A stretch of 20,457 bases of DNA. Origin: a virus. Both the position numbers and the translations under genes were made by a program. Of the stretch, positions 1 through 9,745 are shown one piece after another (position 1 is the first letter of the stretch; each line of letters begins with the position of its first letter). The notes below the pieces were generated by a model. The model made no database searches. It worked only from the letters and a program-made list of their open reading frames with translations, and had not been told where the DNA came from. Where the stretch lies: positions 1-20,457 of IMG/VR virus record IMGVR_UViG_3300037236_000002; one strand, 5' to 3'.

Positions 1-322
1 GGCAATGAGAGTTGATGAATCCAGTGGCTATTTCAGACTTGATCGCTTCATTGAATAGACGTGTCGCCAAGCCCATCTTTCTGCACTTCTCCGACACGGC
101 GACCGAATAGAAGTACCACAGTCCACAATCCACAGACGGACTCTTGAGAAACAGAATTGCCGCAATCTCGTTGTCTTCGTTTCTAGCCGTGTAAATGGCG
201 CAATATCCGCTACTTAGAGAATGCGTCCACTCTTCCTCATCCATACGGTGATTCTCTTCAAAGTTGTCAAGATCGAACTGGGCCAGAATCGCGGTGTCGA
301 GCTGTTCTTTCGCAATCTTCAT
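1..322 (-). CDS. GNAT family N-acetyltransferase, partial (C-terminus outside window)
   Basis: An open frame starts at ATG 322-320 and stays open to the window edge, giving 107 codons. Its ATG overlaps the TGA of the 1193-residue virion gene (ATGA), the same coupling used elsewhere in this operon. Near residues 70-95 the translation has a strand reading LWYFYSVAVSE, then CRKMGLATRLFNEAI. This matches the acetyl-CoA pyrophosphate-binding motif of GNAT enzymes (R-x-x-G-x-A followed by a helix). Family knowledge says such proteins transfer an acetyl group from acetyl-CoA to an amine; the substrate here is unknown. The N-terminal 50 residues are acidic and show no signal peptide. A role in modifying a host or virion protein would be inference. 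The family call is fairly secure; the length is not known because the gene is cut. Confidence 0.8.
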   Translation of the reverse strand, partial: MKIAKEQLDTAILAQFDLDNFEENHRMDEEEWTHSLSSGYCAIYTARNEDNEIAAILFLKSPSVDCGLWYFYSVAVSEKCRKMGLATRLFNEAIKSEIATGFINSHC

Positions 323-3300
323 GGTTTCCTCAATCCCGGCAGATGGTATGCGCCCGAGCGACCCTTGGGTGCTCCCGGTAGTTTGGGGGCTGCCGTGCCT
401 CCCTTTGGGGATTCGTGGATGGTTTGAGAGCCGATGGCGTCTGCCGCCAACGATAGAAGGTCCTTGTACGACCATTCATGAGTCGGGTCCGTCAGTGCTT
501 TCTTCACGTCCTCGACTGCGCTCACGCCGCTGATAGGAGCTAACCTTGAGGCTGCATATTCAGACTCGTCCTTGAGTTTCTTCCCGAAGTTATCCGTTTT
601 CTTGTAGATCGGCTTGCTGCCGTAGTCCTCGTTCATGGCCATGTGGCCGATAGTTCCAACCATCGGAGCCGCCTTGTTGACGATGAACTCCGCCGTTCCC
701 GCCAGCGGCGTGTCGCTGATCGACTTCTTCGTCCACGTCATCAGGTCTTTCGGCGCGCCGGCAAAGAACCAGTTGGCGTACATCTCCTTTCCGTCCTTGT
801 CCTTGCCGAGATAAACCTGGTCGATGTGCCTGATGTCGGCTGGATCGTACTTGCCTCCGATCATGATGCTGGCCGCCGCGGTCATGGCGAATCCGGTGGT
901 AAACGACTTGACCCAGAATGCGCGCGCAGCGGGGCCGGCCGCTCCACCCTGGAAAGCATACTTGGCGTTGACCACGTTAGAGAAAGTCCAGTCAGGAGCT
1001 AACAGGAACAAACGACTTACGTCCCTGAAGCTCTTGCTCTTCCCCATCACGTCCCAGTTCAACCCGCCATAGGCAGCATTCACTTCCTTGGCGATACCTC
1101 GCATGGCCGTTCCATACTCCAGTTCGGTAGCTTGTGGATGTTTGGCGATCCATGCAGCCTCTTTCGAGGAGAAGTCTGCGACCTTAAACTTGCGCTGGAT
1201 CACGTCGAAGGTAGCGCGTGTGATGCCCTGTGCAAAGGCATCCACCTGCTTGATTACTGGGATGTTGCGAATGGTATCGAGGCTCAGACCTTTAGGGAGA
1301 CTCGACTGCCTCAACCCCTGATAAGCCTCGTACTGTGGTCCGGTCTTTGTGGTCTCCAGGCCGTAAAGCGCGCCGTTTCTTTCCTGCGCCTCGAACTTAG
1401 GTGAAGAATTGTCCGAGTGCATCGCCTCCAGGTAACCGTCAAGCGTCATGTTGCTCATGGCGGTGATGGTCATTGCCTTCATGTGGAACGCAGAAAGTCC
1501 AAGCTCAAGCGCCTTGGTAAACTGCTGCGCATGGAGGAATCCCGCTACTTCAGACCCAAGCCCTCCGGACCTGAGCATGGGAGCCATAGCGTCGGCAATA
1601 GACTTCGGAACATAGAGCCCGCGAGAGAACGATTCCATCTTCCCGGTCTCAGGGTTTTTGGTCATGATGGTCTGGCGAAATCCGCGCTGATCGGGTGCCA
1701 GTTCCCGCCATCCTTCAGGAATAGAACTGCCGCTCCCCCACTTGCCAAGCTCGGAGTTCTTCAACTCGGTCACAAATAGTTTGGTCGAGATCGACGTTGC
1801 ATGCCGGTCGCCATACACGCCAAGCTCATCGAAGGCGTTGAATGTGCGGGCCGTTATGTCGCCGGACTTGAGCGGATCTAGAATCCTGAGATACTCGCGT
1901 TTGATGGCGTGTGCTGTCTTCTCCGTGAACTTAGGGCTGCCGATGCCGCGCTCTCCCTCTTCCATCGACTTGGCGAAGAAGCGGGGGCTGTACCGCGAGG
2001 GGTCAACGGTGCTGTCGAGCGTCCCTACCTGTTTTCCAAGGTCGAGAGCCTTGCCAAAGTACCGCGTGAGTTCGGCATCTGCCTGCATCATCTCAGGAGA
2101 CGGGTTCAATGCCCGTTCCATCGAGGGGATAAAGGCCTTGAGCTTCTCGTTTGTGCCCGACTGTATCTCCTGAATCTCCGAGCGCAGTTTGTCGGGATCG
2201 TCTCGGTAGTCGCGCATGAAACTGATAGCTTCCTGGTCCTGAGCCTCTGGAACCAGCTTTCGCAGACGGCTTGCAACCTGTTCTGCCTCGGCGCGAAGCA
2301 TGTTTCGTGGTCCAACCAAAAGAGTTCTGACAGCGGAATCTCCATAGTCCGATCCCTCCTCTCCCGACTTGATCTTGTTCAGGCCCTCCCGGTTTATGCC
2401 CAGAAACTTGGCGAGTTCAGGCGACATGCCTTTGTAGTCCGGCTCACCCTCGGCCACGTTTCTACCCGCTACCCTCTGCCGTGCCTCCTGATATTCGCCG
2501 GAGTGAAACTCGGCATTCTTTCCGCCTGCCACGTTCTCCCACATCTGAGCCGTGTCCGGTTCGTTCTCCTTCATCCACGACTTCGCCTGGGAGCGGCTGA
2601 GAAACTTTCCATCCGGGGTCACAAAGCCGCGCCCGGACTTCATCTCGCCGCGGTTGTAGAGTTCGGCGATGGTAGGCGGTTCGCCCTGAGCGGCTTTACC
2701 GGACTGCATGGCCTCATCCTTCAGAGCCCACGCCACGTCGATAACCGACTGCTCGTGAATCTCCGGCGTCTGAAGCACCTTATCTGCAAGTGCGGGGTCG
2801 GCCTCCAGGTCGGACATTGTTACAGGCTTCTGTCCAAGCACGCGCTCAGAGAGTTGAGCGTGGCTTTCATTGGGCTCGCCATCGATGAATTGCTCTCCAA
2901 GAATGGCCGGTCTGAGTCCCGGTGGTGCGTCGGGCTTGACCGGCGGCTGAGCATTGAGCTTGGCGGCCGTCTCCTGCGGCGTCGTTCCATCCTTGGCATA
3001 GGTGTCCATCAGGGCTTGCTTGGCGTCACCAGTCTTCATTGCCATGCCATGAGTGATCAGATTCAACGGAATGATCAGAGCGGCGTTACTTGCGAAGTCG
3101 TTGGCCGTGGGCAGCTTTCCCTCCAGTAGATCGGCAGAGGTAGTCAAGGCGGAAGCCTGGTAGAGACCCTTCACAGCTATTGAAGCAACGCCGCTTTTGG
3201 CGATCAGACTGCCTACCGGGATACCTCCGGCCAGAGTGGTTGCCGCCCCAGTCACAGCCCCTTTCGTAGCCGCCCATGTCACGTCTGCTGCACGGTGTAG

Positions 3301-3900
3301 AAGGTCTGGAAAGCTCTTGACCTCACCATTCTTGATCCCAAGAACCAGAGCCTCACGGACAGCGGCAGGCACAGCGAATGAACCCGCGCCCGCTCCAAGC
3401 ACAGCCCCGGTGATGTTCCCGAATACAGGGACCTCAGAGCCAGCCGCACCTCCGGCCAATCCTCCAGCCACGCCGCCAACCGCGTAGAAGGGAATGTCGG
3501 CTGCCATCTCGGACAACCCCGAAACAAACTTGTCGATCATGCCGGGGTTCTGCACCTGGTCTGGGAGCTTTCCCCTGTGATGCAATCCGAAGATTGAACC
3601 CTCAAGCCCCACCTTGATGTCGTTCATGATGGTTGGATCGAGGTCCGGGCTATCGTAGTCGCCTGCCCTCTCTCGCATTTGCTTGTCGATCTCATCGCGG
3701 TTCTGGTAGGCGTATCCCGGCGTAACTCCCAGCATCTTAGAGTGGACGCCGGCCTTCCATGCATCCGGGGCCACGTCTGGTGGAATAGGCGACCCGCTTG
3801 TTGAACTTGGAACATTCGATGCCGGTTGCGCGCTGCTCCAGTCAACATCCGGCTGAGCTGGCTGTGCGGTGCTCCAATCGACCTGTGGCGTAGTTGACAT
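319..3900 (-). CDS. Large internal virion (ejection) protein, gp16-like, 1193 aa
   Basis: This is the longest gene in the window and lies last in the internal-virion-protein set, where T7-like phages keep gp16. The start ATG at 3900 shares one base with the TAA of the upstream gene (TAATG). Residues 7-27 carry two copies of a VDWS[T/S]AQPA unit. Residues about 131-185 and 207-285 are Gly/Ala-rich hydrophobic stretches that could enter a membrane, as expected for a protein ejected to build a DNA channel across the host envelope. The middle (about 500-760) is charged and mainly helical. Near residues 960-1020 a run with RLFLLAPDWTFSN and a hydrophobic segment resembles the C-terminal region of large phage polyvalent proteins (LPD38-type, recalled from the family, not searched). 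I see no lysozyme or transglycosylase motif. Role inferred from size, position and composition. Confidence 0.8.
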   Translation of the reverse strand: MSTTPQVDWSTAQPAQPDVDWSSAQPASNVPSSTSGSPIPPDVAPDAWKAGVHSKMLGVTPGYAYQNRDEIDKQMRERAGDYDSPDLDPTIMNDIKVGLEGSIFGLHHRGKLPDQVQNPGMIDKFVSGLSEMAADIPFYAVGGVAGGLAGGAAGSEVPVFGNITGAVLGAGAGSFAVPAAVREALVLGIKNGEVKSFPDLLHRAADVTWAATKGAVTGAATTLAGGIPVGSLIAKSGVASIAVKGLYQASALTTSADLLEGKLPTANDFASNAALIIPLNLITHGMAMKTGDAKQALMDTYAKDGTTPQETAAKLNAQPPVKPDAPPGLRPAILGEQFIDGEPNESHAQLSERVLGQKPVTMSDLEADPALADKVLQTPEIHEQSVIDVAWALKDEAMQSGKAAQGEPPTIAELYNRGEMKSGRGFVTPDGKFLSRSQAKSWMKENEPDTAQMWENVAGGKNAEFHSGEYQEARQRVAGRNVAEGEPDYKGMSPELAKFLGINREGLNKIKSGEEGSDYGDSAVRTLLVGPRNMLRAEAEQVASRLRKLVPEAQDQEAISFMRDYRDDPDKLRSEIQEIQSGTNEKLKAFIPSMERALNPSPEMMQADAELTRYFGKALDLGKQVGTLDSTVDPSRYSPRFFAKSMEEGERGIGSPKFTEKTAHAIKREYLRILDPLKSGDITARTFNAFDELGVYGDRHATSISTKLFVTELKNSELGKWGSGSSIPEGWRELAPDQRGFRQTIMTKNPETGKMESFSRGLYVPKSIADAMAPMLRSGGLGSEVAGFLHAQQFTKALELGLSAFHMKAMTITAMSNMTLDGYLEAMHSDNSSPKFEAQERNGALYGLETTKTGPQYEAYQGLRQSSLPKGLSLDTIRNIPVIKQVDAFAQGITRATFDVIQRKFKVADFSSKEAAWIAKHPQATELEYGTAMRGIAKEVNAAYGGLNWDVMGKSKSFRDVSRLFLLAPDWTFSNVVNAKYAFQGGAAGPAARAFWVKSFTTGFAMTAAASIMIGGKYDPADIRHIDQVYLGKDKDGKEMYANWFFAGAPKDLMTWTKKSISDTPLAGTAEFIVNKAAPMVGTIGHMAMNEDYGSKPIYKKTDNFGKKLKDESEYAASRLAPISGVSAVEDVKKALTDPTHEWSYKDLLSLAADAIGSQTIHESPKGGTAAPKLPGAPKGRSGAYHLPGLRKP
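3820..3882 (-). repeat. Two-copy nonapeptide repeat (VDWS[T/S]AQPA) at the N-terminus of the large virion protein
   Basis: Residues 7-15 and 19-27 of the 1193-residue protein read VDWSTAQPA and VDWSSAQPA, separated by three residues. The copies differ by one conservative change. The repeat sits in a Pro/Ser/Ala-rich, probably disordered N-terminal tail of about 45 residues. Confidence 0.8.
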
Positions 3901-5729
3901 TATTCAGCTACCGGTCCAACCTTTCGCGTCCTGGTGTCTCCCCAATACCACTTTCCGTCTTTGCCCTTTACCTTCACATCGAATCCAGATGGTGCCGATT
4001 GTTCGGTAGTAGTCGTTTTTGGAGGGGTAGGATCGCTAGGAGCATTACCAGTCCTGCGCTTAATCCACGTTCCCCACGATTCTCCAGGCGCCCGAACCAG
4101 CCATGAACCGGAGTCCACTTCCGTCTTGACGCCGAATAACTGGTCTATCCTGCCCTCTATGTCCTTCTGGATCTTAGGCTGCAACACCTGCTGGGCAAGT
4201 TGCACCTTATCCTGTTCGGGATGCTGATTTACCAGGTCGGTCCATGCCTTCACAGAGTCGGCATACTCTGCCGAAAGACGGTCGGCTTGCTCGGGAGTAG
4301 CTCCCTTGGGAATAGGGAAATTGTTGGCTATGAACGACATTCCAGTCTGGTAATCCTTGTGCGTCTTAGCCTCATTGATGGCGCTGACAATATACGATCC
4401 ATCCTTGCTCATCAGGCCTGGAGTGGTCTTGACCGTCACCGGGTCCACGATCTTTCCCATGGCTATGTCCATCAGGAACTGACCTTGGATGTTGCTGCTT
4501 TTCTCCTGCCTCTCCTGCTCGGCAAGCTGTCTCCCTTGGAGAGCAACCTGTCTCTCGAAGCGCGACGTTTCAATGAACTTGCTAAGCAGGTGAGACCTCA
4601 AGGAATCGGAAACTTCAGAGCTTGGAAGATGCACTATCTGGGGCCACGACATCTTGCCACTCTCGATCAGAGGATCGTACTTGTCTGCTCCTTTAACGTC
4701 TCTGTCGGCCTGCTCCTGCTTGCTGTAGGTTCTCAGCCTCTCCTCATCGGCAATCAGCTTCTCGGCCATTACCCGGTCCGGCGACCCGTTCTCATCGACA
4801 ACATTGTGCTCTTGCAGCCACTTGCCGTCGTCGAGAGATTTTTGCCGAGACTCGAAATTGGGTGTTCCGTCGGGATTCTTGTACTCCGGTGAATTGAAGG
4901 CGCTGTCCTTTATGTTCAGAGCCCCATTCAGGTTCTGAGCCTCCGACTGCGCGGTAAGGTGCTTGTCCATCTCTAGGGCATGGTCGCGCATCGCAGCTAT
5001 GGTTCCGGGAGCGAAGTCGGTCAGGTCGAGAGGGCCGTTACCGCCGTTTCTCAACTGCTGGATCGCCTGCTTTCTTTCCTGCGGATTGGCGCTGGTGATC
5101 GCCGCTTCATTGACCTGCTTCTGCGTGCCCTCACGAAACGCCTCCATCTGCGTCTGCTTCTCGGCATCGCTCACCAGGGGGCTGTCCCAAAGACTGCTCA
5201 CGTGGTCTTGAATAGCTTTGGCCTGTGCAGTGTCGCCATTGCGGATTGCAGTCACCAGGTCGGGCATTAGCTTTTGCATCTGGAGCGTGTTCTGGGAGTC
5301 TAATTCCTTGCCCATGAGGGTGATCTGGCGCATCTGGGATAAGTGATCCAGGGAAGGTTTCAGGCCCTCCGCCTTCATCTGAATCTCTACTCCGGCGGGA
5401 GATCCGGACTGCACCCACTTGTTTGCAATATCGTTTATTCTGTCCTGCCCAGCCTTTTGGACGGCGGGGATGTCGCGGGAATTCTGCGTCTTGGCTAGCT
5501 CAATCTGCGTCTGCTCGTGGGCTGCATTCAATTCATTGCTAGAAGCGACGTCATCGACCTTCTTCTGCGCTTCGCGCATATGGGCTTCGATTGCCAGAGA
5601 TTGAAGCGCCATGTCCTCGATGTCTTCGCCCATCCCGGCAATCGCAGCGCCAGCCTTCCCAGCCTCACGCGGGTTCATTAAAGGCTTTTCGACAACTCCG
5701 AGTTCAGGCAATCCGGGAATAGCGGGCAT
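3900..5729 (-). CDS. Internal virion protein, gp15-like, helical, 609 aa
   Basis: A long, soluble-looking protein rich in Gln, Glu, Ala and Lys, with long predicted helices and heptad-like stretches (residues about 20-300 and 330-420). No catalytic motif or membrane segment is evident. Its place between a small Gly/Ala-rich virion protein and the giant 1193-residue protein matches gp15 in the T7 gp14-gp15-gp16 ejection trio, which sits inside the capsid and leaves with the DNA. The tail (about 540-609) is different: a Trp-containing segment, a Pro/Thr-rich linker and a short basic beta-like end. The ATG at 5729 follows AAGGA with good spacing. Identity rests on position, length and composition, not on a signature motif. 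Confidence 0.75.
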   Translation of the reverse strand: MPAIPGLPELGVVEKPLMNPREAGKAGAAIAGMGEDIEDMALQSLAIEAHMREAQKKVDDVASSNELNAAHEQTQIELAKTQNSRDIPAVQKAGQDRINDIANKWVQSGSPAGVEIQMKAEGLKPSLDHLSQMRQITLMGKELDSQNTLQMQKLMPDLVTAIRNGDTAQAKAIQDHVSSLWDSPLVSDAEKQTQMEAFREGTQKQVNEAAITSANPQERKQAIQQLRNGGNGPLDLTDFAPGTIAAMRDHALEMDKHLTAQSEAQNLNGALNIKDSAFNSPEYKNPDGTPNFESRQKSLDDGKWLQEHNVVDENGSPDRVMAEKLIADEERLRTYSKQEQADRDVKGADKYDPLIESGKMSWPQIVHLPSSEVSDSLRSHLLSKFIETSRFERQVALQGRQLAEQERQEKSSNIQGQFLMDIAMGKIVDPVTVKTTPGLMSKDGSYIVSAINEAKTHKDYQTGMSFIANNFPIPKGATPEQADRLSAEYADSVKAWTDLVNQHPEQDKVQLAQQVLQPKIQKDIEGRIDQLFGVKTEVDSGSWLVRAPGESWGTWIKRRTGNAPSDPTPPKTTTTEQSAPSGFDVKVKGKDGKWYWGDTRTRKVGPVAE

Positions 5730-5737
5730 TTCATTCC

Positions 5738-6166
5738 TTACGCTGAAGCACCTTTGGGATCAAAGGCTCCTGTTGCTGTTCCGTAACTGGTAGCGGCCTT
5801 CGAGATTCCGGTCAGGAATGACCCAATCCCGTTCATCGTTCCTGAGAACGCGGCGATCTTTCCGTAGTAGCGTTGCATCGCAGCCTCTTCAATCCCCGCT
5901 TCCTCGATCTGTTTTCCCTTCACTGCGCCACGCGCGGCCGTCGCCGCCATGATCAGCAACGGAGAACCAGAGGCTATGTCCACTCCGGAGGATGCGTAGG
6001 CGCTGGCCTGCCTGCCTACCAGCACAGAAGTCTGATCCTGATTCGCGGTGATCGCATCCCGTGTGTTCTGCATGGTGACATCGGCGTTGTAGTCGTAGGC
6101 GGATTTCTGCTGCTGGCCACTGATGATCGAGCCGATACCGCCTATCGCGGCTCCTACGCCGGCCAT
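5738..6166 (-). CDS. Small internal virion protein, gp14-like, 142 aa
   Basis: The frame is open from 6253, but I choose ATG 6166 because GGAGGG lies at 6173-6178 with a 6-nt spacer, and because the longer version would run into the upstream gene. The N-terminus (MAGVGAAIGGIGSIISG) is a Gly/Ala-rich hydrophobic helix. The middle has Gln/Asn/Ala-rich helices and a Gly-Val-Asp-Ile-Ala-Ser-Gly-Ser-Pro-Leu motif near residue 65, typical of small podovirus internal virion proteins. A second weakly hydrophobic Gly/Ser/Ala segment lies near 108-130. Family knowledge: gp14-type proteins are ejected first and sit in the outer membrane of the host. Next in the operon is the 609-residue gp15-like protein, which fits that role. 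Confidence 0.8.
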   Translation of the reverse strand: MAGVGAAIGGIGSIISGQQQKSAYDYNADVTMQNTRDAITANQDQTSVLVGRQASAYASSGVDIASGSPLLIMAATAARGAVKGKQIEEAGIEEAAMQRYYGKIAAFSGTMNGIGSFLTGISKAATSYGTATGAFDPKGASA

Positions 6167-6189
6167 TGCGAACCCTCCAGCCTGCGGCG

Positions 6190-6603
6190 TCAAGGTGTCA
6201 CCTCGAAGATTCTTGACCACATCTCGTTTGTTTCTCCGTTCGGCCCGAAGCACTTCATAGTTCCCTCATAATCGAATCCCAGGCACTGAAACAGCCGCGA
6301 CGATATTCCCTTGCAGCACGTCGCCTGGACGCGCCGGAAACCGTGGGGCCACTCGTAGAGCGCCTTACGCATCATGCGAAGGCACAGCCTAAGATGCTGG
6401 CGTAGAAACGGCGTTGGGATGATCCATGCCTCGGCACGACTCCACTGAAGATTGACAAAACCGCCGGCGAAGACGGGAACCCCGTCGCTCAAGACGCACC
6501 ACGCCTCGCTCCCAAAGGAAAAGTAGGCTCTGCTGTCCACCGCCTCCGGAAAAGGCAGTTTATCGAGATGCGCGGGTTCGAGCGGAACAATTTCAATCTG
6601 CAT
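6190..6603 (-). CDS. Gp13-like phage protein (GNAT fold, DUF2833 type), 137 aa
   Basis: A short protein that begins MQIEIVPLEPAHLD, a typical opening for Gp13/DUF2833-type phage proteins and GNAT folds. It has a central beta region with GGFVNLQWSRAEAWIIPTP and a C-terminal FRRVQATC...LFQCLGFDYEG pattern, which is the usual beta-alpha end of an acetyltransferase-like fold. The canonical R-x-x-G-x-G/A acetyl-CoA loop is not obvious, so activity is doubtful. In T7, gp13 is needed for virion assembly. The position here, between the tail nozzle and the gp14-like protein, is where gp13 homologues sit. ATG 6603 follows AGGA with a 5-nt spacer, one base after the upstream TGA. Confidence 0.75.
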   Translation of the reverse strand: MQIEIVPLEPAHLDKLPFPEAVDSRAYFSFGSEAWCVLSDGVPVFAGGFVNLQWSRAEAWIIPTPFLRQHLRLCLRMMRKALYEWPHGFRRVQATCCKGISSRLFQCLGFDYEGTMKCFGPNGETNEMWSRIFEVTP

Positions 6604-6604
6604 A

Positions 6605-9600
6605 TCAATCCTGATTTGCGCTCATCCTGAAAACTAGCCCTCGTAATGTAAATGGAAACGGTTCGTTCTGGGTGACGTAGAAAGTCGATTCCTCCGTCCA
6701 GTCGCAATCCATATCCCGCGTGACCTCGAACGTGCTCATCTGCGGCTGCTGACTCATTGTTCCCGGTCCGTAGTCTATATCGTACATGTGGTTAAGATCG
6801 GTTCCGTACTGTCCGCCCATCGCCTCATAAAGACTCAAGGTGACACGATTCAACTTCTGAGGCATCCCTCGTGACGTGGCCGCCTGCGTGGTCAGAGTCG
6901 GGTTAGTGGGCCTGAGCGTCAATCCGTAAGGCAGGCCGATGGTGATGATGTTCGCGTAATAGGGGAAAACAACCGTATCTCCGGTGACCACCGTTGGCTG
7001 CAATATCTGAGCCCCGTCGCCAACCGCTACCACAGTCTGCCCTATCAGGTAGCTCATTCCTGTAACCTGGTTCGAGACCTGGGCGACAGTCCCTCCACCC
7101 GCGTAGACTCCGAACGCAGTTGAGTCCATCCCTACCAGTTGGAACGTGTTCGTGGTGGCGGCCGTCACCGTGTAAGCCTGAGTCGCGTCCTGGTTGATCT
7201 CGGTCATGCCGAGCACGCCGGTAATCTGGACGAACATTCCGTTCGTGAATCCGTGCGGCGTAAGCGTGGTGACGGTGGATCCGACCCCGTTGGCGATGCC
7301 GGTAATCGAGACCGGGGGGAGGAGAATCAACTGCTGCCCTGCGTTGAAAAAATAGGCGTTCGAGAGCTGGCCGAAAAGTTCCTGCGGCATGAAGTACTCG
7401 ACATATCGAACTGTCACGCCGTTGATCGTTCGCCTGACTACAATGGCAACCTGATCCTCGATATTGGCTCCACTGATAACTGCAACCGATTCAATGTATC
7501 CACCTTGCGGCTGCATATTTATACGGAACCATGCGAACACCTGATCCTGCTTATTGAAGACCAGGCCGAGTAATTGCCCATCGGCGCGCACAAACCAAAG
7601 GATAGGGTAAGGCTCCACCTGGAATGCGGTCTGCGTAATTCCGGAAAGTGCTTCCGTCGGCCCGAGCGTGATGTTCCGGTTGAGGCGCGTCAGGTCGAAA
7701 TTGCCCCACTGGTTTGTCGCAAAGTCGAACACCAGGAAGGTCACAATGCGCGTCGACCGGGAAACGAAGATGGCCGAATCGTTGGCAAGCTGGGGCTGTA
7801 AGGGACTCACTCCCACATTGCTCTGCTTGGCCGCAGTCACGTTAGTCTGGCTCAGGGACGCTCCATTCGAGCCCGCCATGACCCATACCCCGCCCGCCGA
7901 GCCGATGAGCAGGGCATTTGGGGTGCCGATCATATTTAGAATCTGGTCCAGTTTGTTCGAGACGAGCGTGAACTGTATGGCGAAGTCTTCTTCATTCGGA
8001 TCGCAGATGAAGTCGGGGTAGTCGTCCTGCACGCTGCCATTCATCTGCACGGGATTGTTCAGGCTTCCGCCGCCGCAGAGTCTTTCCTGGTAGAGCGTTC
8101 CGCACGCGGGATAGTCTCCAGCCGCGGCGAACAGAGCAACTACCTTGACCGCAAATCCGCCGCCCTGATATTGGAGATATGTGGCCGAACTTACAGTGAG
8201 TCCGGTGTCCGGGTCCACAAGATTCATGTACCAAGCGGGGCTCGACATTGTGACTGTTGAAACAACTCCGGCTCCGTCGATCACCGTGATTGGAGTTGTG
8301 CCGTAGGTGATGCCTGAAACAAGAAATTCTCCCTCGTTTAAGTCGGCCATACCTGAGCACAGGTTGACATAAACCCTGTCTCCATCGCTGAACGGCGGCG
8401 ATCCTGAGCTTGATGCCAGCACTACGATGGCGGGGTTGGACTGCGAAATGAGGCTAATGTTCTGTCCAAGGGCCGAGTATCCCGTCTTGACTACGCCTGT
8501 AGTTCCTCGGTATGGCGGCTCTCCCGGTTGCTGGCCTGGAAGAGATAGGCTGTAGGACCACACATTCGCCCCCAGGCGCTCGACCACGGCGGGCGGATAG
8601 TTAGGATGGAATATCCAAAGGACGTCGGCCGACTGCGTGCTGCAATCGAGCGCGAATAGGTCCTCTTCTAGATATGGGGTTACCAGTTCGATAGGTCCAG
8701 GAGAAGGAGGAAGAGTACCGGCCTGCCAATACAAAGAGCTCACAGATGGAAATTCGTAGAACTGATTGTTTTGAATGCATTTTTGAACTGAGCTAGTTCC
8801 CGTCCACATTGAAGTGGTCAAAGAAACTGATGTCCACGGAGTAGTGTAGTAGCTTTGGCTTGGCGTCACCGTCCACTGAGACAAATCGACGTAATTACTT
8901 ACGTTCACGGAACCGAGAGAACGAATGGCCGATTGAATCAGGCTTGCTGCGTTCTTGGATGGTGTGGTGTTGGCAAGAAGTATGTTTATCCCTTGATTGG
9001 GAGATGTCCCGGTTACAGTCACGGAAAGAACATCTGAACCATTCGTAGAGATGGTGATTGGAACAGTGTAGGAATTACTCTGCCCGTATGGAGCTGCTAT
9101 CGACAGCGACTTGATTCCATCGGCGGCTAAGAAGAAATATCCTACCAGAACCAAATTACCGATGACGTATGCCGTTGCCGGATCGTAGTTCAGAACTGAG
9201 ATTGGAATAGATTGTGCCAATCCAAGAGACCACGAACCTTGACTGGCTCCTTCCCAGATGCGGATGATTCCCGCCGATAATTCAAGAAACGCACCCTGAA
9301 TTGTGGAGAACTGAAACGGAACAAGACGGCTCTTTCCGGTGCTTGCGGCTACGATTACCGTGCTAGACGTCGCCTGGGACGGGCTTACGGTGTAGGTCCC
9401 GATACCTCCCGTTCCGGTTCCCGGCAAGGAAGTGATGAATGTTCCAACGGCTACTCCGGACCCCGACAGCGACTGTCCAACGCGGATTACTCCAAAGTTT
9501 ACGGCAGTGACTGTAAGCGTGTGACCAGAGATCGATCCGGTAAACATTGCCCCACCAAGCGCCGTAGCGCCAGCAAAGTAGCTCCCAGGCATCTTTTTGG

Positions 9601-9742
9601 CGCCGCCCTCAACCAGAGGCACAAAGTTTTCCAAAGTGAGACACGCAGAATCGTACTTAGATATATCACTTCTGAAGGAGACTAGACTTCCAACCTCTCC
9701 CGAGTTGAAGCTGTTTCGAGTTGTGTAGGCCTTTGATGGCAT
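6605..9742 (-). CDS. Tail nozzle / tail tubular protein B-like (gp12-type), 1045 aa
   Basis: The N-terminus ([43 protein letters not shown]) matches the conserved opening of podovirus tail nozzle proteins, and [14 protein letters not shown] (about 136-149) is the next conserved block. The protein forms the distal tail tube through which DNA leaves. It is strongly beta and Ser/Thr/Gly-rich. At 1045 residues it seems long for the family (often 600-850 from memory). Two visible insertions explain part of this: a repeat-like beta cassette at residues 66-133, and an HGF-G-F-V-Q-I-TG module at about 810-890. The block [19 protein letters not shown] just after the second insertion is family-typical. 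DNA for residues about 205-345 is poorer in GC than the rest. The ribosome site is weak; the start lies 3 nt after the adaptor's stop. Confidence 0.85.
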   Translation of the reverse strand: MPSKAYTTRNSFNSGEVGSLVSFRSDISKYDSACLTLENFVPLVEGGAKKMPGSYFAGATALGGAMFTGSISGHTLTVTAVNFGVIRVGQSLSGSGVAVGTFITSLPGTGTGGIGTYTVSPSQATSSTVIVAASTGKSRLVPFQFSTIQGAFLELSAGIIRIWEGASQGSWSLGLAQSIPISVLNYDPATAYVIGNLVLVGYFFLAADGIKSLSIAAPYGQSNSYTVPITISTNGSDVLSVTVTGTSPNQGINILLANTTPSKNAASLIQSAIRSLGSVNVSNYVDLSQWTVTPSQSYYTTPWTSVSLTTSMWTGTSSVQKCIQNNQFYEFPSVSSLYWQAGTLPPSPGPIELVTPYLEEDLFALDCSTQSADVLWIFHPNYPPAVVERLGANVWSYSLSLPGQQPGEPPYRGTTGVVKTGYSALGQNISLISQSNPAIVVLASSSGSPPFSDGDRVYVNLCSGMADLNEGEFLVSGITYGTTPITVIDGAGVVSTVTMSSPAWYMNLVDPDTGLTVSSATYLQYQGGGFAVKVVALFAAAGDYPACGTLYQERLCGGGSLNNPVQMNGSVQDDYPDFICDPNEEDFAIQFTLVSNKLDQILNMIGTPNALLIGSAGGVWVMAGSNGASLSQTNVTAAKQSNVGVSPLQPQLANDSAIFVSRSTRIVTFLVFDFATNQWGNFDLTRLNRNITLGPTEALSGITQTAFQVEPYPILWFVRADGQLLGLVFNKQDQVFAWFRINMQPQGGYIESVAVISGANIEDQVAIVVRRTINGVTVRYVEYFMPQELFGQLSNAYFFNAGQQLILLPPVSITGIANGVGSTVTTLTPHGFTNGMFVQITGVLGMTEINQDATQAYTVTAATTNTFQLVGMDSTAFGVYAGGGTVAQVSNQVTGMSYLIGQTVVAVGDGAQILQPTVVTGDTVVFPYYANIITIGLPYGLTLRPTNPTLTTQAATSRGMPQKLNRVTLSLYEAMGGQYGTDLNHMYDIDYGPGTMSQQPQMSTFEVTRDMDCDWTEESTFYVTQNEPFPFTLRGLVFRMSANQD
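7075..7315 (-). other. Inserted beta module (FCCH-like) in the tail nozzle gene
   Basis: This segment encodes about 80 residues with the pattern ITGIANG...[18 protein letters not shown]...[15 protein letters not shown]...[10 protein letters not shown]. Such modules are common in phage tail proteins, where they look like small all-beta domains. It separates the conserved blocks [11 protein letters not shown] and [13 protein letters not shown], which in simpler nozzle proteins lie close together (from memory). Boundaries are approximate. Confidence 0.55.
9344..9547 (-). repeat. Beta cassette, copy in the tail nozzle gene
   Basis: It encodes residues 66-133 of the nozzle protein: [13 protein letters not shown], then [19 protein letters not shown], a Gly-rich turn and [10 protein letters not shown]. 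The same pattern occurs in the cement protein encoded at 11332-11529. The copies are similar as protein but clearly diverged as DNA. The cassette splits two blocks that are normally adjacent in nozzle proteins. Confidence 0.7.
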
Positions 9743-9745
9743 AGT

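Noticed and set aside
1909-3129. A 406-codon open frame on the plus strand
   Set aside because: It is fully antisense to the 1193-residue virion gene. Its product is Leu/Arg/His-rich with no domain, and it lacks a plausible ribosome site. It is a by-product of the codon bias of the real gene.
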